Origin: Pseudomonas sp. CAN1
GTDB taxonomy: Bacteria > Pseudomonadota > Gammaproteobacteria > Pseudomonadales > Pseudomonadaceae
Reading direction: 5' to 3'
Length of the DNA: 60,623 nucleotides
Assembly: GCF_030462585.1 (NCBI RefSeq)
Contig: NZ_JASMRU010000018.1
Span: 56,183-116,805, forward strand
Shown here: one piece after another, positions 17,112-26,830 of the stretch
How the letters are laid out: each line of letters begins with the position of its first letter
Position numbering within the stretch: position 1 is the first letter of the stretch
The notes under the pieces: generated by a model
Database searches by the model: none
The model's input: the letters and a program-made list of their open reading frames with translations, nothing else
What the model was told of the DNA's origin: nothing
Translations under genes and position numbers: made by a program

Positions 17112-17139
17112 AAACCGCACCTTCGGGTGCGGTTTTTTT
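17112..17139 (+). terminator. Intrinsic terminator of the puuE-puuD operon
   Basis: AACCGCACC / GGTGCGGTT hairpin with a TTCG loop and a run of T. Confidence 0.92.
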
Positions 17140-17186
17140 ATGCCTGCGAAACGACACGCGCCCACCATGGCGCGGATATCGGACCG

Positions 17187-17252
17187 ATCGCGGACAGAGT
17201 CCGCTCCTACGCCAGGGTTGGCATCCACGTAGGAGCGGCCTCCGTCCGCGAT
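17187..17252. repeat. REP-like inverted pair
   Basis: Units of the GTAGGAGCGG-CTCCGTCCG type at 17187-17211 and 17228-17252, in opposite orientation with a 16-base spacer and one or two mismatches. Confidence 0.85.
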
Positions 17253-17386
17253 TGCTCGCCACCGGCACAAACACCCCAGAAACAAAAAATGTAGTCCACT
17301 CGACCAATGGCTACAGAATTACCCAAGCCAGGAAACACGCGGCGTAGAGCCATGCAGCACTACCGAGACAAAACGTGACCGGCGAG

Positions 17387-17396
17387 TTGTATACAA
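17387..17396. promoter_or_regulatory. Candidate GntR operator TTGTATACAA (uacT side)
   Basis: An exact palindrome. The TATACA inside it (17390-17395) could also serve as a -10 element, but the matching -35 is weak. Confidence 0.58.
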
Positions 17397-17544
17397 AAAT
17401 CGATTGAACGTAATACACATCGCGTTTATAAAGTCCCGCACCGCTTCACCCGCTCGGCCCCGGGGGTGAGATCGGCCAGTACTTCCCGGTTGTCGTGCCC
17501 GTCCGGCAACCAGCGACTGACAACAATAAAAACCGAGGTGTTGC

Positions 17545-18891
17545 ATGTCCGTGGTAACTGAGCGCTCCCATACCGGCTCGCCCGTCGACCAGCGTTTGCC
17601 CTTGCTGCAGCTGCTGCTGGTCGGCTTCCAGCACGTTCTCCTGATGTATGGCGGCGCCGTCGCCGTCCCGCTGATCGTCGGCCAGGCCGCCGGTCTCTCC
17701 CGCGAAGAAATCGCCTTTCTGATCAACGCCGACCTGCTGGTCGCCGGCATCGCCACGCTCGTGCAATCGCTGGGCATCGGCCCGGTGGGCATCCGCATGC
17801 CGGTGATGATGGGCGCCAGTTTCGCCGCCGTCGGCAGCATGGTCGCCATGGCCGGGATGCCCGGCGTGGGCATGACCGGCATCTTCGGCGCCACCATCGC
17901 TGCGGGCTTCTTCGGCATGGTCATCGCGCCGTTCATGAGCCGCATCGTGCGCTTCTTCCCGCCGCTGGTGACCGGCACCGTGATCACCTCGATCGGCATG
18001 TGCCTGTTCCCGGTGGCGATCAACTGGGCTGGCGGCGGCAAGGCCGCGGCCAACTTCGGCGCCGTCGAATACCTCGCCCTGTCGTCCTTCGTACTGGCGG
18101 TGATCCTGCTGATCAACCGTTTCATGAAAGGCTTCTGGGTCAACGTCTCGGTGCTGATCGGCATGCTGCTGGGCTACATCATCGGCGCCAGCATGGGCAT
18201 GGTCAGCCTGGACGGCATCGAGCAGCGCCCATGGTTCGACGTGGTCACCCCGCTGCACTTCGGCGCGCCGGAGTTCCACCTCGCCCCGGTGCTGTCCATG
18301 TGCCTGGTGGTGGTGATCATCTTCGTCGAGTCCACCGGCATGTTCCTCGCCCTGGGCAAGATCACCGAGACCGAAATCTGCCCCAACCGCCTGCGCCGTG
18401 GCCTGCTGTGCGACGCCGGCGCCTCGTTCATCGCCGGCTTCATGAACACCTTCACCCACTCCTCGTTCGCCCAGAACATCGGCCTGGTGCAGATGACCGG
18501 CGTGCGCAGCCGCTACGTCACCGCCGCCGCCGCGCTGTTCCTGATCGCCCTGTCGCTGCTGCCTAAAGCTGCCTTCCTGGTCGCCTCGATTCCGCCGGCA
18601 GTGCTGGGCGGTGCCGGTATCGCCATGTTCGGCATGGTCGCTGCCAGCGGCATCCGCATCCTCCACGAAGCGGACATCGTCGACCGCCGCAACCAGCTGC
18701 TGGTGGCGGTGAGCATTGGCATGGGGATGGTGCCGGTGGTGCGTCCGGACTTCTTCGCCGCCCTGCCCCAGTGGATGGAGCCGATCACCCACAGCGGCAT
18801 CGCCATGACCGCGATCTGGGCCGTGGTGCTGAACATCCTCTTCAACATCCTCGGCGAACAAGGCCGCGACGCCCTCTGCGGGCATCACTGA
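17545..18891 (+). CDS. NCS2-family urate/xanthine permease, UacT type
   Basis: A 448-aa transporter of the nucleobase-ascorbate branch with about 14 helices. Signature segments are VESTGMFLALGKITE (substrate site) and NTFTHSSFAQNIGLVQMTGV (the NAT motif region). It belongs to the UacT/PbuX subfamily of urate and xanthine importers, which fits its place downstream of puuD. It has its own operator-bearing upstream region, and a hairpin terminator follows. Substrate preference between urate, xanthine and uric acid analogues is inference. Confidence 0.9.
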   Translation: MSVVTERSHTGSPVDQRLPLLQLLLVGFQHVLLMYGGAVAVPLIVGQAAGLSREEIAFLINADLLVAGIATLVQSLGIGPVGIRMPVMMGASFAAVGSMVAMAGMPGVGMTGIFGATIAAGFFGMVIAPFMSRIVRFFPPLVTGTVITSIGMCLFPVAINWAGGGKAAANFGAVEYLALSSFVLAVILLINRFMKGFWVNVSVLIGMLLGYIIGASMGMVSLDGIEQRPWFDVVTPLHFGAPEFHLAPVLSMCLVVVIIFVESTGMFLALGKITETEICPNRLRRGLLCDAGASFIAGFMNTFTHSSFAQNIGLVQMTGVRSRYVTAAAALFLIALSLLPKAAFLVASIPPAVLGGAGIAMFGMVAASGIRILHEADIVDRRNQLLVAVSIGMGMVPVVRPDFFAALPQWMEPITHSGIAMTAIWAVVLNILFNILGEQGRDALCGHH

Positions 18892-18926
18892 GTCCCTTTC
18901 GCGGGCGTCTCCCGGACGCCCGCACC

Positions 18927-18958
18927 AAGCCGCGTCCAACTCCTTCGCGGCTTTTTTT
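18927..18958 (+). terminator. Intrinsic terminator
   Basis: AAGCCGCG / CGCGGCTT with an 11-base loop and seven T. A second hairpin (GCGGGCGTC / GACGCCCGC) sits just before it at 18901-18923. Confidence 0.85.
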
Positions 18959-18998
18959 CGCCTGCGGTTTTTAGCAGGAGCGAGCCTGCCCCTGAGGC

Positions 18999-20558
18999 TC
19001 AGGCTTCCGGACGGTAGCCCAGGCGCAGCCCGCCCCACTGGCGACCACGCACGTAGATCGGCACCGACAGGTCGTGCATCAGCTCACCGGTATCGCGGCA
19101 GTATGTCTGCAGCAGCATCGGCTGATTGTGGCTGCCGCAACGAACTCCGGTACGGTCGTTGAACAGGCGCTTGCTGCGGCTCTTGAGCATGTCCACCTGC
19201 AGGTCGCCGCTCGGCGGATGGCTGAACGCCTGGTTGTGTGTCGGCACATAACCTTCGGCGGTGCAGGCGATGGCGAACACCAGCCCTTCGTGACGTTGCA
19301 GCAGGTCTTCCTGGATGCGCGGCAGCACCTCGTCGGTGTAGCGGTCGAAGCGTGTGCGGAACTTCTGCGGACGGGTGCCGGGGAGCGGCTGGTAATCGCG
19401 GTCGAACAGGTCATCGAAGCCGATCCGGCCGCTCTCCATGTCCGCCTCGAACTTCGCGCCGATAGCCTGGGCGCCAGCGCGGGCGAGGTCGTAGGCGCGC
19501 TGGTGATAGTCGTCCAGCGCCACCTCGGCGAGGCGTTCGCTGATGGTTTCCGCCTGACTTTCCAGCTGCATCGCGGCGTCGGCCAGACGGTGGGTCTGCT
19601 CATCGCTGGCACGCAGGTCGCCACGCACCTGCTCGACGGCGGCGAACAGGCTGTCCAGCTGGTTGCGGTTGATCTCCGCGCCCTCGGCGATCTCGGTGAT
19701 CTGGGTTTCCACGGTGGCAGCCAGCCCGGCGATGTCCTGCAACTGGCGACCAGTGCTCTCCACCTGGCTGACGCCCAGGCCGAGATCATCGGTGAGCTGG
19801 CGAATCTGCTCCACCACCTCGCCGGTCTGGCGCTGGATATCCTCGATCATCTGCCCCACTTCGTCGGTGGCCTCGGCGGTACGCCCGGCAAGGCCGCGTA
19901 CTTCTTCGGCCACCACGGCGAAACCACGACCGTGCTCGCCCGCCCGCGCCGCCTCGATGGCCGCATTGAGGGCCAGCAGATTGGTCTGGCTGGCGATGGA
20001 CTGGATCACCTGGGTGACGCGCTGGATATCCTCGCTGCGCGCATTCAACGTCTCGATCAGCGCACGGCTGGCGCTGGCGCGCTGGCTCAGTTGGCGCATG
20101 CAATCGATGGCGGCCTGCAGCTCGCTGCGCCCGCTGTCACTGCCGGCGCGGGCAAGCGTGGCCGCCTCCTTCGCCTGGCGCGCCAGGTTCGAGGTCGCCC
20201 GCTCGGTGTGGATCATCACCTCGGCGCTGCCGACGATCTGCTCGGCGGCAACCACCTGGGACTCCAGCTTCTCCACCAGGCGCTGCACCGAGAACGACAC
20301 CCCGGCAGCAGACAGCGCGTTGCGGCTGGTCCCCTGGGACAGCTCGCGGGTCAGCTCGGCGACATCCGGCAGCACCGCCAACGCACTGGCAGGCGCAGCG
20401 CGCTCGGGGACGAACCACGGCCCCCAGAGCAGCACGGCGGCCAGCAGCAGGCACAGCGACAACGGCCAGCCGCCCAGCGCCTGGGCGATGAACAGCAGCA
20501 CCAGGCCGCAAGTCTGCAGGGTAAGGATGAGGACGATACGCGGACGCGCGATATCCAT
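18999..20558 (-). CDS. Methyl-accepting chemotaxis protein with C-terminal sensor region
   Basis: A 519-aa chemoreceptor. Two close N-terminal membrane helices (about 6-25 and 30-50) leave almost no periplasmic domain. The signalling hairpin follows, with tip [20 protein letters not shown] around residue 195. The last 150 residues, after the methylation helices, form a separate region containing Cys/His ([22 protein letters not shown]) and ending [14 protein letters not shown], which resembles a Cache-like strand. Sensing is therefore probably cytoplasmic. It starts at 20558 with GAGAG upstream. It lies next to the UacT permease gene, but nothing shows that it senses purines. Confidence 0.87.
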   Translation of the reverse strand: MDIARPRIVLILTLQTCGLVLLFIAQALGGWPLSLCLLLAAVLLWGPWFVPERAAPASALAVLPDVAELTRELSQGTSRNALSAAGVSFSVQRLVEKLESQVVAAEQIVGSAEVMIHTERATSNLARQAKEAATLARAGSDSGRSELQAAIDCMRQLSQRASASRALIETLNARSEDIQRVTQVIQSIASQTNLLALNAAIEAARAGEHGRGFAVVAEEVRGLAGRTAEATDEVGQMIEDIQRQTGEVVEQIRQLTDDLGLGVSQVESTGRQLQDIAGLAATVETQITEIAEGAEINRNQLDSLFAAVEQVRGDLRASDEQTHRLADAAMQLESQAETISERLAEVALDDYHQRAYDLARAGAQAIGAKFEADMESGRIGFDDLFDRDYQPLPGTRPQKFRTRFDRYTDEVLPRIQEDLLQRHEGLVFAIACTAEGYVPTHNQAFSHPPSGDLQVDMLKSRSKRLFNDRTGVRCGSHNQPMLLQTYCRDTGELMHDLSVPIYVRGRQWGGLRLGYRPEA

Positions 20559-20706
20559 GGCGACAGCTCTCTTCTGGCGGGCACGACCGCTACGCAGCGC
20601 AGGCACGCTGCCGGGGAGCCCGATTATTCTTGTCAGAGCCATTAGGCCGCCTGCTGCACCCGGCGGCTATCGTTCCTTAGTGGTAGACGAGGCGCTGCTT
20701 GAGTCG

Positions 20707-21048
20707 TTACAGGCAGCTGCGCGCCGCCAGGGTGAGCGCATCGTCCGGGCTCGGCGCGTTGCGGCGGTACAGCGCTACATCACTGCCCTGATCCGTCGCC
20801 GTGGTCTCCAGCAGCACCTCGGCGGTATCCCCCGAAGCGGCAGGCACCTGCAGTCGGTAACCGAAGCGGATTTCCGTCACCGTCGACGCGGAGCGGATGC
20901 CCTGCCATTTCGGCAGCAGGCAGGTCATGTAGACCGAGGGCGACTTGCCACTCTCCAGTCGCAACGCCGGCGCCTCCTCCTTCAGCTTGCCCGGCGAGGA
21001 ACAGGCGGCCAGCAGGACCAGCGGCAGCGTCAACAATAGGGGTTTCAT
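20707..21048 (-). CDS. Small outer-membrane-type lipoprotein, unknown function
   Basis: A 113-aa protein. The signal peptide ends in lipobox LLAAC (C19), followed by SSPGK, so outer-membrane sorting is predicted. The mature part is about 95 residues, mostly beta-strand, with two further cysteines (TCLLPKWQG and the penultimate residue) that might form a disulfide. It starts at 21048 with GGATCG upstream; an upstream extension lacks coding character. It is divergent from dusA. Function not recognised. Confidence 0.8.
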   Translation of the reverse strand: MKPLLLTLPLVLLAACSSPGKLKEEAPALRLESGKSPSVYMTCLLPKWQGIRSASTVTEIRFGYRLQVPAASGDTAEVLLETTATDQGSDVALYRRNAPSPDDALTLAARSCL

Positions 21049-21239
21049 CGAGTGCGATCCTTCTATCGGGAACCCAGAGGGTAGCAGCTGCACCAACGCG
21101 AGCCGCCCGGCCAGGTCAAGCCGTCTGCAGACCGCTCGCCGGTTTCCGTGCGCTGCGCCGGCAACCCCGGTAAAATCTCCGCCCTTTCCGCCGGCGCGAG
21201 CAAATTCGCGCCCCTTGCGAAGCCTGATTCGACGTAACC

Positions 21240-22238
<999 letters not shown>

Positions 22239-22300
22239 GTCCCGTTGAGTGGCGCATCGGCCTCGGGTAAGGTCGATGCACTCTCTATGGAAGACGCGCC

Positions 22301-23221
22301 ATGACCTCCAAGCTGGAACAACTGAAGCAGTACACCACGGTTGTCGCCGATACCGGCGATTTCGACGCCATTGCCCGCCTGAAGCCGGTGGATGCCACCA
22401 CCAACCCGTCGTTGCTGCTGAAGGCCGCCGCCCTGCCCCGCTACACCGAGCACCTGGCCCGCGCCACCGAGGGCGCAAAGGGTGACGCCGGCCTGGCCTG
22501 CGACCGCTTCGCCGTCGCGGTGGGCAAGGACATCCTCGGTGTGATTCCAGGGCGCATCTCCACCGAAGTGGACGCCCGCCTGTCCTTCGATACCGAAGCC
22601 ACGCTGCAGCGCGCCCACCGCCTGATCGAGCTGTACGACCAGCACGGCATCGGCCGCGACCGCGTGTTGATCAAGATCGCCTCCACCTGGGAGGGCATCC
22701 GCGCCGCCGAGCAACTGGAGCGCGAAGGCATCCAGACCAACCTGACCCTGCTGTTCTCCTTCGCCCAGGCCGCGGCCTGCGCCGACGCTGGCGTGTTCCT
22801 CATTTCGCCCTTCGTCGGCCGCATCTACGACTGGTACAAGAAGGCCAACAACCGCGACTACGTTGGCGCGGAAGACCCGGGCGTGCAGTCCGTCTCGCGC
22901 ATCTACCGCTATTACAAGGCCAACGGCTACGAGACCGTGGTGATGGGCGCCAGCTTCCGCAACCTCGGGCAGATCGAGCAACTCGCCGGCTGCGACCGCC
23001 TGACCATCAGCCCGGACCTGCTGCAACAGCTGGCCGACGCCCAGGGCGAACTGCCGCGCGCGCTGCAACCCGGTGGTGGCGAAGCACGCCAGGTGCTGGA
23101 CGAAAGTGCCTTCCGCTGGCAGATGAACGAAGACGCCATGGGCACCGAGAAGCTGGCCGAAGGCATCCGCCTGTTCGCCCGCGACCAGGAGAAGCTGGAA
23201 GCGCTGCTGGCAGGCCGCTGA
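22301..23221 (+). CDS. tal: Transaldolase
   Basis: A 306-aa class I aldolase of the non-oxidative pentose-phosphate pathway, transferring dihydroxyacetone between sedoheptulose-7-phosphate and glyceraldehyde-3-phosphate. The Schiff-base lysine is K125 in [12 protein letters not shown], and the N-terminal [16 protein letters not shown] motif is intact. The start at 22301 has GGAAG close by. A strong terminator follows at 23242-23269. Confidence 0.96.
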   Translation: MTSKLEQLKQYTTVVADTGDFDAIARLKPVDATTNPSLLLKAAALPRYTEHLARATEGAKGDAGLACDRFAVAVGKDILGVIPGRISTEVDARLSFDTEATLQRAHRLIELYDQHGIGRDRVLIKIASTWEGIRAAEQLEREGIQTNLTLLFSFAQAAACADAGVFLISPFVGRIYDWYKKANNRDYVGAEDPGVQSVSRIYRYYKANGYETVVMGASFRNLGQIEQLAGCDRLTISPDLLQQLADAQGELPRALQPGGGEARQVLDESAFRWQMNEDAMGTEKLAEGIRLFARDQEKLEALLAGR

Positions 23222-23241
23222 AAGCGATAGACGAGCAAACG

Positions 23242-23269
23242 CAAACCGGCGCCCCAGGGCGCCGGTTTG
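23242..23269. terminator. Intrinsic terminator between tal and rssC
   Basis: CAAACCGGCGCC and its complement around a short loop. It lies between convergent genes and lacks a long T tract on either side. Confidence 0.75.
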
Positions 23270-23286
23270 CATTGGGGCTCATCGAA

Positions 23287-23769
23287 TCAGTGGCGCTCTA
23301 GCGCGCTCACCAGATCGTGGAAGGCCTCGCGGTTGGTCTCGTTCAGGCCCATCAGGATACGGTGGGCTTCGAGCACCTTGCCGCGCACCACCTCCTCGGA
23401 CTGGTCCTGGGGAGGCAGATCGGTCAGGCAATCCGAGCACGGAATCGGGCGGTCGACGATGTTGAACACCTGGTCGAAGCCCATCGATTGCAGCAGACGG
23501 GTGATGTCCGCGTTGGTGGTGACCAGCGTGGGCAACAGACCGACCTTTTGCCGCGAGAGAATGGACAGCTTCGCCAGGAGGCCCAGCGTGGTGCTGTCGA
23601 TGCTCTGGGTTTCCGTGAGATCGATGATGATCGCCGAGAAATTCAACGCGGCGAAGATTTTTTCAATGGTGGCATCCAGCGCCGAACACAGGGTCAGTCG
23701 GACTTCGCCCACGAACTTCAGGACAAATGAGCCATCCTGCTCGGCGAACTGGATTTTACCGGTACTCAT
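23287..23769 (-). CDS. rssC: STAS-domain anti-sigma-factor antagonist (RssC-type)
   Basis: A 160-aa protein. The STAS fold occupies about residues 1-105, with the phospho-serine segment ETQSIDSTTLG (S56 or S59). A C-terminal extension of about 50 residues contains a CSDC motif. Such antagonists are inactivated by kinase phosphorylation and reactivated by a PP2C phosphatase. The partner is the next gene upstream, whose stop overlaps this start (ATGA). The pair matches the P. aeruginosa RssB/RssC arrangement beside tal as I remember it. Confidence 0.87.
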   Translation of the reverse strand: MSTGKIQFAEQDGSFVLKFVGEVRLTLCSALDATIEKIFAALNFSAIIIDLTETQSIDSTTLGLLAKLSILSRQKVGLLPTLVTTNADITRLLQSMGFDQVFNIVDRPIPCSDCLTDLPPQDQSEEVVRGKVLEAHRILMGLNETNREAFHDLVSALERH

Positions 23770-24950
23770 GCAAGGTTCCTGCTCAACACCAGCAAGGCAA
23801 TATCATCCGGCATCTCGGCCAACTTGGCCAGTCCGAAGACTTGGCGCAGGCCGTCCAGGGTTCCGCCGGCGGCGACGACCTGCTCGGGCAGGGCCGTCTC
23901 CTTTTCCTTCAGGGTAGCTCCCGGCAGTACATCGAGGATGCCGTCCGAGAACAGGGAAAGACTGAAGGACTTGGGAAGATCCATCACATGGTCCTCGTAA
24001 GTCGCTTCATCGAACAGCCCCACCGGCAGGCCACGGCCTTCCAGGTAGCGGGCTTCGCCATCGACATAGAGGACCGGCAGGGGCAGGTGCCCGCCGATGC
24101 TGTAGGTCAGGCGGTCGGTTTCCAGGTCGATCACGCCGCCGAGCATGGTGACGTGCTTGCCCAGGTTGCAGTTGATCAGCCCGCGGTTGATGTGGCCGAG
24201 GACGTCCGACGGCTTGAATTCCGGCAACATGTCGTTGCGTTTGGATTCGTAGAGCAGACGGGTGGTCATGAACTTCAGCAGCACGGTGACGAAGGCGGAC
24301 GAAGCACCGTGGCCGGAAACGTCGGCGAGGTAGAAGCCGATGCGGCGGGCATCCACGCGGAAGTAGTCGACGAAATCACCCGACAGGTACAGCGACGGGA
24401 TGATCTGGTGGGAGAACGCCAGGCCTTCGGATTCCCAGGGGGTTTCCGGAAGCATGTTCATCTGCACCTGGCGACCGGCGTTCTGGTCTTCCTGGAGCAG
24501 GTTCAGGCTGGCCTGCAGCTCGCGGTTGGCGGTTTCCAGCTTCTCGCGGTAGCGGCGGTTTTCCGAGCGCAGGAAGGAGCGGTCCAGGGCCCGGCGTACC
24601 GAGTGCTCGAGGACGGCGAGGTCTTCCAGCGGCTTGATCAGGTAGTCGGCGGCACCCAGGCGCAGGGCCTCGACGGCATCGCTCATGACGCCGGCGCCGG
24701 ACAGCACGATCACCGGGGTTTCCACGGCCATTTCGCTGACGCGACGGATCAGCTCGAGGCCGTCCATCTGCGGCATGCGCAGGTCGCAGATCACCAGGTC
24801 GGGAAGTTCGTGCTGGAAGACTTTCAGGCCCTCCAGGCCGTTGGTGGCCTGTGTGACCTTGAATCCGCTGTCTTCCAGGTAGGCGGCGAGGCTTTCGCGG
24901 ACGACGTCGTCGTCATCGATAATCAGCAGCGAGGCACTGGCTTTGTGCAT
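23766..24950 (-). CDS. rssB: Response regulator with PP2C/SpoIIE phosphatase output (RssB-type)
   Basis: A 394-aa protein. The N-terminal receiver has the acidic cluster DDDD (12-15), phospho-Asp D56 (VICDLRMP) and a Lys at the end of strand five (YLIKPLED). A coiled-coil linker spans about 130-160, then a SpoIIE-type PP2C domain with metal-ligand motifs SGDFVDYF, LADVSGHG and FSDGILDV. It probably dephosphorylates the STAS protein encoded directly downstream in the same operon. Despite the name, this architecture is the Pseudomonas type and differs in output from E. coli RssB. Confidence 0.9.
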   Translation of the reverse strand: MHKASASLLIIDDDDVVRESLAAYLEDSGFKVTQATNGLEGLKVFQHELPDLVICDLRMPQMDGLELIRRVSEMAVETPVIVLSGAGVMSDAVEALRLGAADYLIKPLEDLAVLEHSVRRALDRSFLRSENRRYREKLETANRELQASLNLLQEDQNAGRQVQMNMLPETPWESEGLAFSHQIIPSLYLSGDFVDYFRVDARRIGFYLADVSGHGASSAFVTVLLKFMTTRLLYESKRNDMLPEFKPSDVLGHINRGLINCNLGKHVTMLGGVIDLETDRLTYSIGGHLPLPVLYVDGEARYLEGRGLPVGLFDEATYEDHVMDLPKSFSLSLFSDGILDVLPGATLKEKETALPEQVVAAGGTLDGLRQVFGLAKLAEMPDDIALLVLSRNLA

Positions 24951-25128
24951 GGGTCATCCAGGCAAACGGCGCCGGGGTTGTGGTTTGGCGCTCATTCTAG
25001 GGAACAGCGGCGCGGGTGGGTCGCGACAAGGCGCAGACACTACTCCCATCCGCTCAAGGGTTCAAGCAGGCGCCGCCCGCGCCACGAACGGCGCGGGCTC
25101 GCAGGGAGAAACCGGACCCGGTGGCCGA

Positions 25129-25833
25129 TCAGAAGTCGTCTTCGACCTCGCCGTCCTTGACCTTGAACTCGCGGTTCTGCAGGTAGGCGTTGCGGATGAA
25201 GGTGTACTTGTCGCCGCTGATCAACTTCTCGGACTTGAGCAGATCGGCGCGGGTATCGACCACGTCGACGGCGCGCATGCTGTTGCGCACGGCGACATCA
25301 TCAATGTACGGATACGGGCCGGTGTAGGCATCCGGGATCAGCGCCGGCGCATCACGCAAGGTGCTCGGGCCGAGCAGCGGCAGCATCACGTACGGGCCGC
25401 TGCCGACGCCGTAATGGCCGAGGGTCTGGCCGAAGTCTTCGTCGTTGCGGCGCAGGCCCATGTGGGTGGCGACGTCGAAGACGCCAGCCAGGCCGAAGGT
25501 GGTGTTGAACAGCAGACGGCTGGTATCGACACCGGCATTGTGGAATTTCAGCTGCAGCAGGTCGTTGACCAGGTTCTTCACGTCACCGATGTTGTCGAAG
25601 AAGTTGTGCACGCCGTCCTGCACGAAGTTCGGCGTGACGTACTGGTAGCCCTGCGCCAGCGGCTTGAGCGCGTAGGTGTCGAGGGTGTCGTTGAAGGTGA
25701 AGATCGGACGGTTGACGCTCTCCCACGGGTCGTCTTCGCTGGCGGCCTGGGCCAGGAACGGGAGCGTGGCAAGACCGGCAGCAGCGAACAGGCTGAAGCA
25801 GCGTTTCGTCCATTGGACGCCTAGTGGGCGCAT
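25129..25833 (-). CDS. mlaA: MlaA/VacJ-family phospholipid transport protein
   Basis: A 234-aa member of the outer-membrane MlaA family, which removes misplaced phospholipids from the outer leaflet and hands them to the Mla ABC system. Core motifs are DDPWESVNRPIFTFND, FFDNIGDV and GSGPYVMLPLLGPST. It starts at 25833 with GGAG upstream. The signal peptide appears to end LAQAASEDD and lacks a lipobox cysteine, unlike E. coli MlaA. It is monocistronic; no other mla gene is nearby. Confidence 0.93.
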   Translation of the reverse strand: MRPLGVQWTKRCFSLFAAAGLATLPFLAQAASEDDPWESVNRPIFTFNDTLDTYALKPLAQGYQYVTPNFVQDGVHNFFDNIGDVKNLVNDLLQLKFHNAGVDTSRLLFNTTFGLAGVFDVATHMGLRRNDEDFGQTLGHYGVGSGPYVMLPLLGPSTLRDAPALIPDAYTGPYPYIDDVAVRNSMRAVDVVDTRADLLKSEKLISGDKYTFIRNAYLQNREFKVKDGEVEDDF

Positions 25834-26001
25834 CGGTAATTCTCCAGTGAATGTCTTTCGGGCCAGCCTGGGCGGCCTGCCATGCGGGCGAATTATATAG
25901 GTGCAAGGCGCGTTTGCAGACCCGGCACGGCTTCGCAACTCTTCGATCCGGACGGGCCGCGCAGCGCTTCGCTTGTCTCCAGCTGAAAGCATAGTGCCAC
26001 T

Positions 26002-26718
26002 TCAGTCGGGATACCGTGCTTCGATGACGATTTCCAATGCGTCCGAACGCCAGAACTCCTGATCCCACTCCACCAACCGACCACCGTCGACGTAGCTGCA
26101 GCGCTCCACGTACAACCCGGGCGCGCCGGGCGTCAGCTGCAGCGGCGCAGCCTGGGCCTCGGTGAGCGCGGTGGAATGCATGGCCAGCTCCGAGCGCAGC
26201 AGGCTCAGGCCCAGGTGCTCACGCAATACGCCGGTCAGCGAGGTATCCAGGGCATGGTCGAGCAGGCCCGGACACCAGCAGGCGTCGAGGATGATCTCCT
26301 CCAGCATCACCGGCCGCTCGTCCACCCAACGGCGGCGCTGGATGCACAATACCTGCGCGTCTTCGTTCAGGCCCATTCGCTGCGCCAGCGCCGGCCCGGC
26401 GACGCGGCACTCGGCTGCCAGCACCTCGGTGCGCGGCACGCGACCCTGGGCCTGGACGTAATCCATGAAGCCGGTGCTGCGGGTCGGGTTGTAGCGAATG
26501 CGCGGCGGCGAGACGAACCAGCCGCGGCGGTTCTCGCGGTACAGCCGTCCTTCTGTTTCCAGCTGTTGCAGAGCCTCGCGCAGGGTCACGCGAGTGCAGC
26601 CGAAGCGCTCGGCCAGCTCGCGCTCGGCGGGCAGGCGCTGGCTCAGGGTGGCATTGGCGATGTCCTGCACCAGCTGGTCGCGGATGCGCAGGTAATGGGG
26701 CACGGGATCGACCGGCAT
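26002..26718 (-). CDS. GntR-family regulator with UTRA domain (PhnF-like)
   Basis: A 238-aa protein. The winged HTH (about 5-70) has RLPAERELAERFGCTRVTLR; a UTRA effector domain follows (about 85-235) with RRRWVDERPVMLEE and YVERCSYVDGGRLVEWDQEFW. The ATG at 26718 is preferred over the one at 26724, because GGAAG then sits seven bases upstream. It is divergent from a PhnX-like/PhnZ-like gene pair, and PhnF regulators control phosphonate genes, so control of that pair is a reasonable inference. No operator could be assigned in the short gap. Confidence 0.88.
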   Translation of the reverse strand: MPVDPVPHYLRIRDQLVQDIANATLSQRLPAERELAERFGCTRVTLREALQQLETEGRLYRENRRGWFVSPPRIRYNPTRSTGFMDYVQAQGRVPRTEVLAAECRVAGPALAQRMGLNEDAQVLCIQRRRWVDERPVMLEEIILDACWCPGLLDHALDTSLTGVLREHLGLSLLRSELAMHSTALTEAQAAPLQLTPGAPGLYVERCSYVDGGRLVEWDQEFWRSDALEIVIEARYPD

Positions 26719-26830
26719 GGGCATCTTCCAGAAAAAGGCGCGGCGATTATAACGACAGTGCAACGGACTTCATCGGACCGTCACATTGCCCCGCTAATCT
26801 GGCCTAGACCAATTATCAGAAAAGCCCACC

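Larger units (their letters stand above)
17093..17544. other. Intergenic region upstream of the UacT-type permease
   Basis: 452 bases without a gene: the puuD terminator (17112-17139), a REP-like pair (17187-17252), and a TTGTATACAA palindrome (17387-17396) 148 bases before the permease start. Confidence 0.65.
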
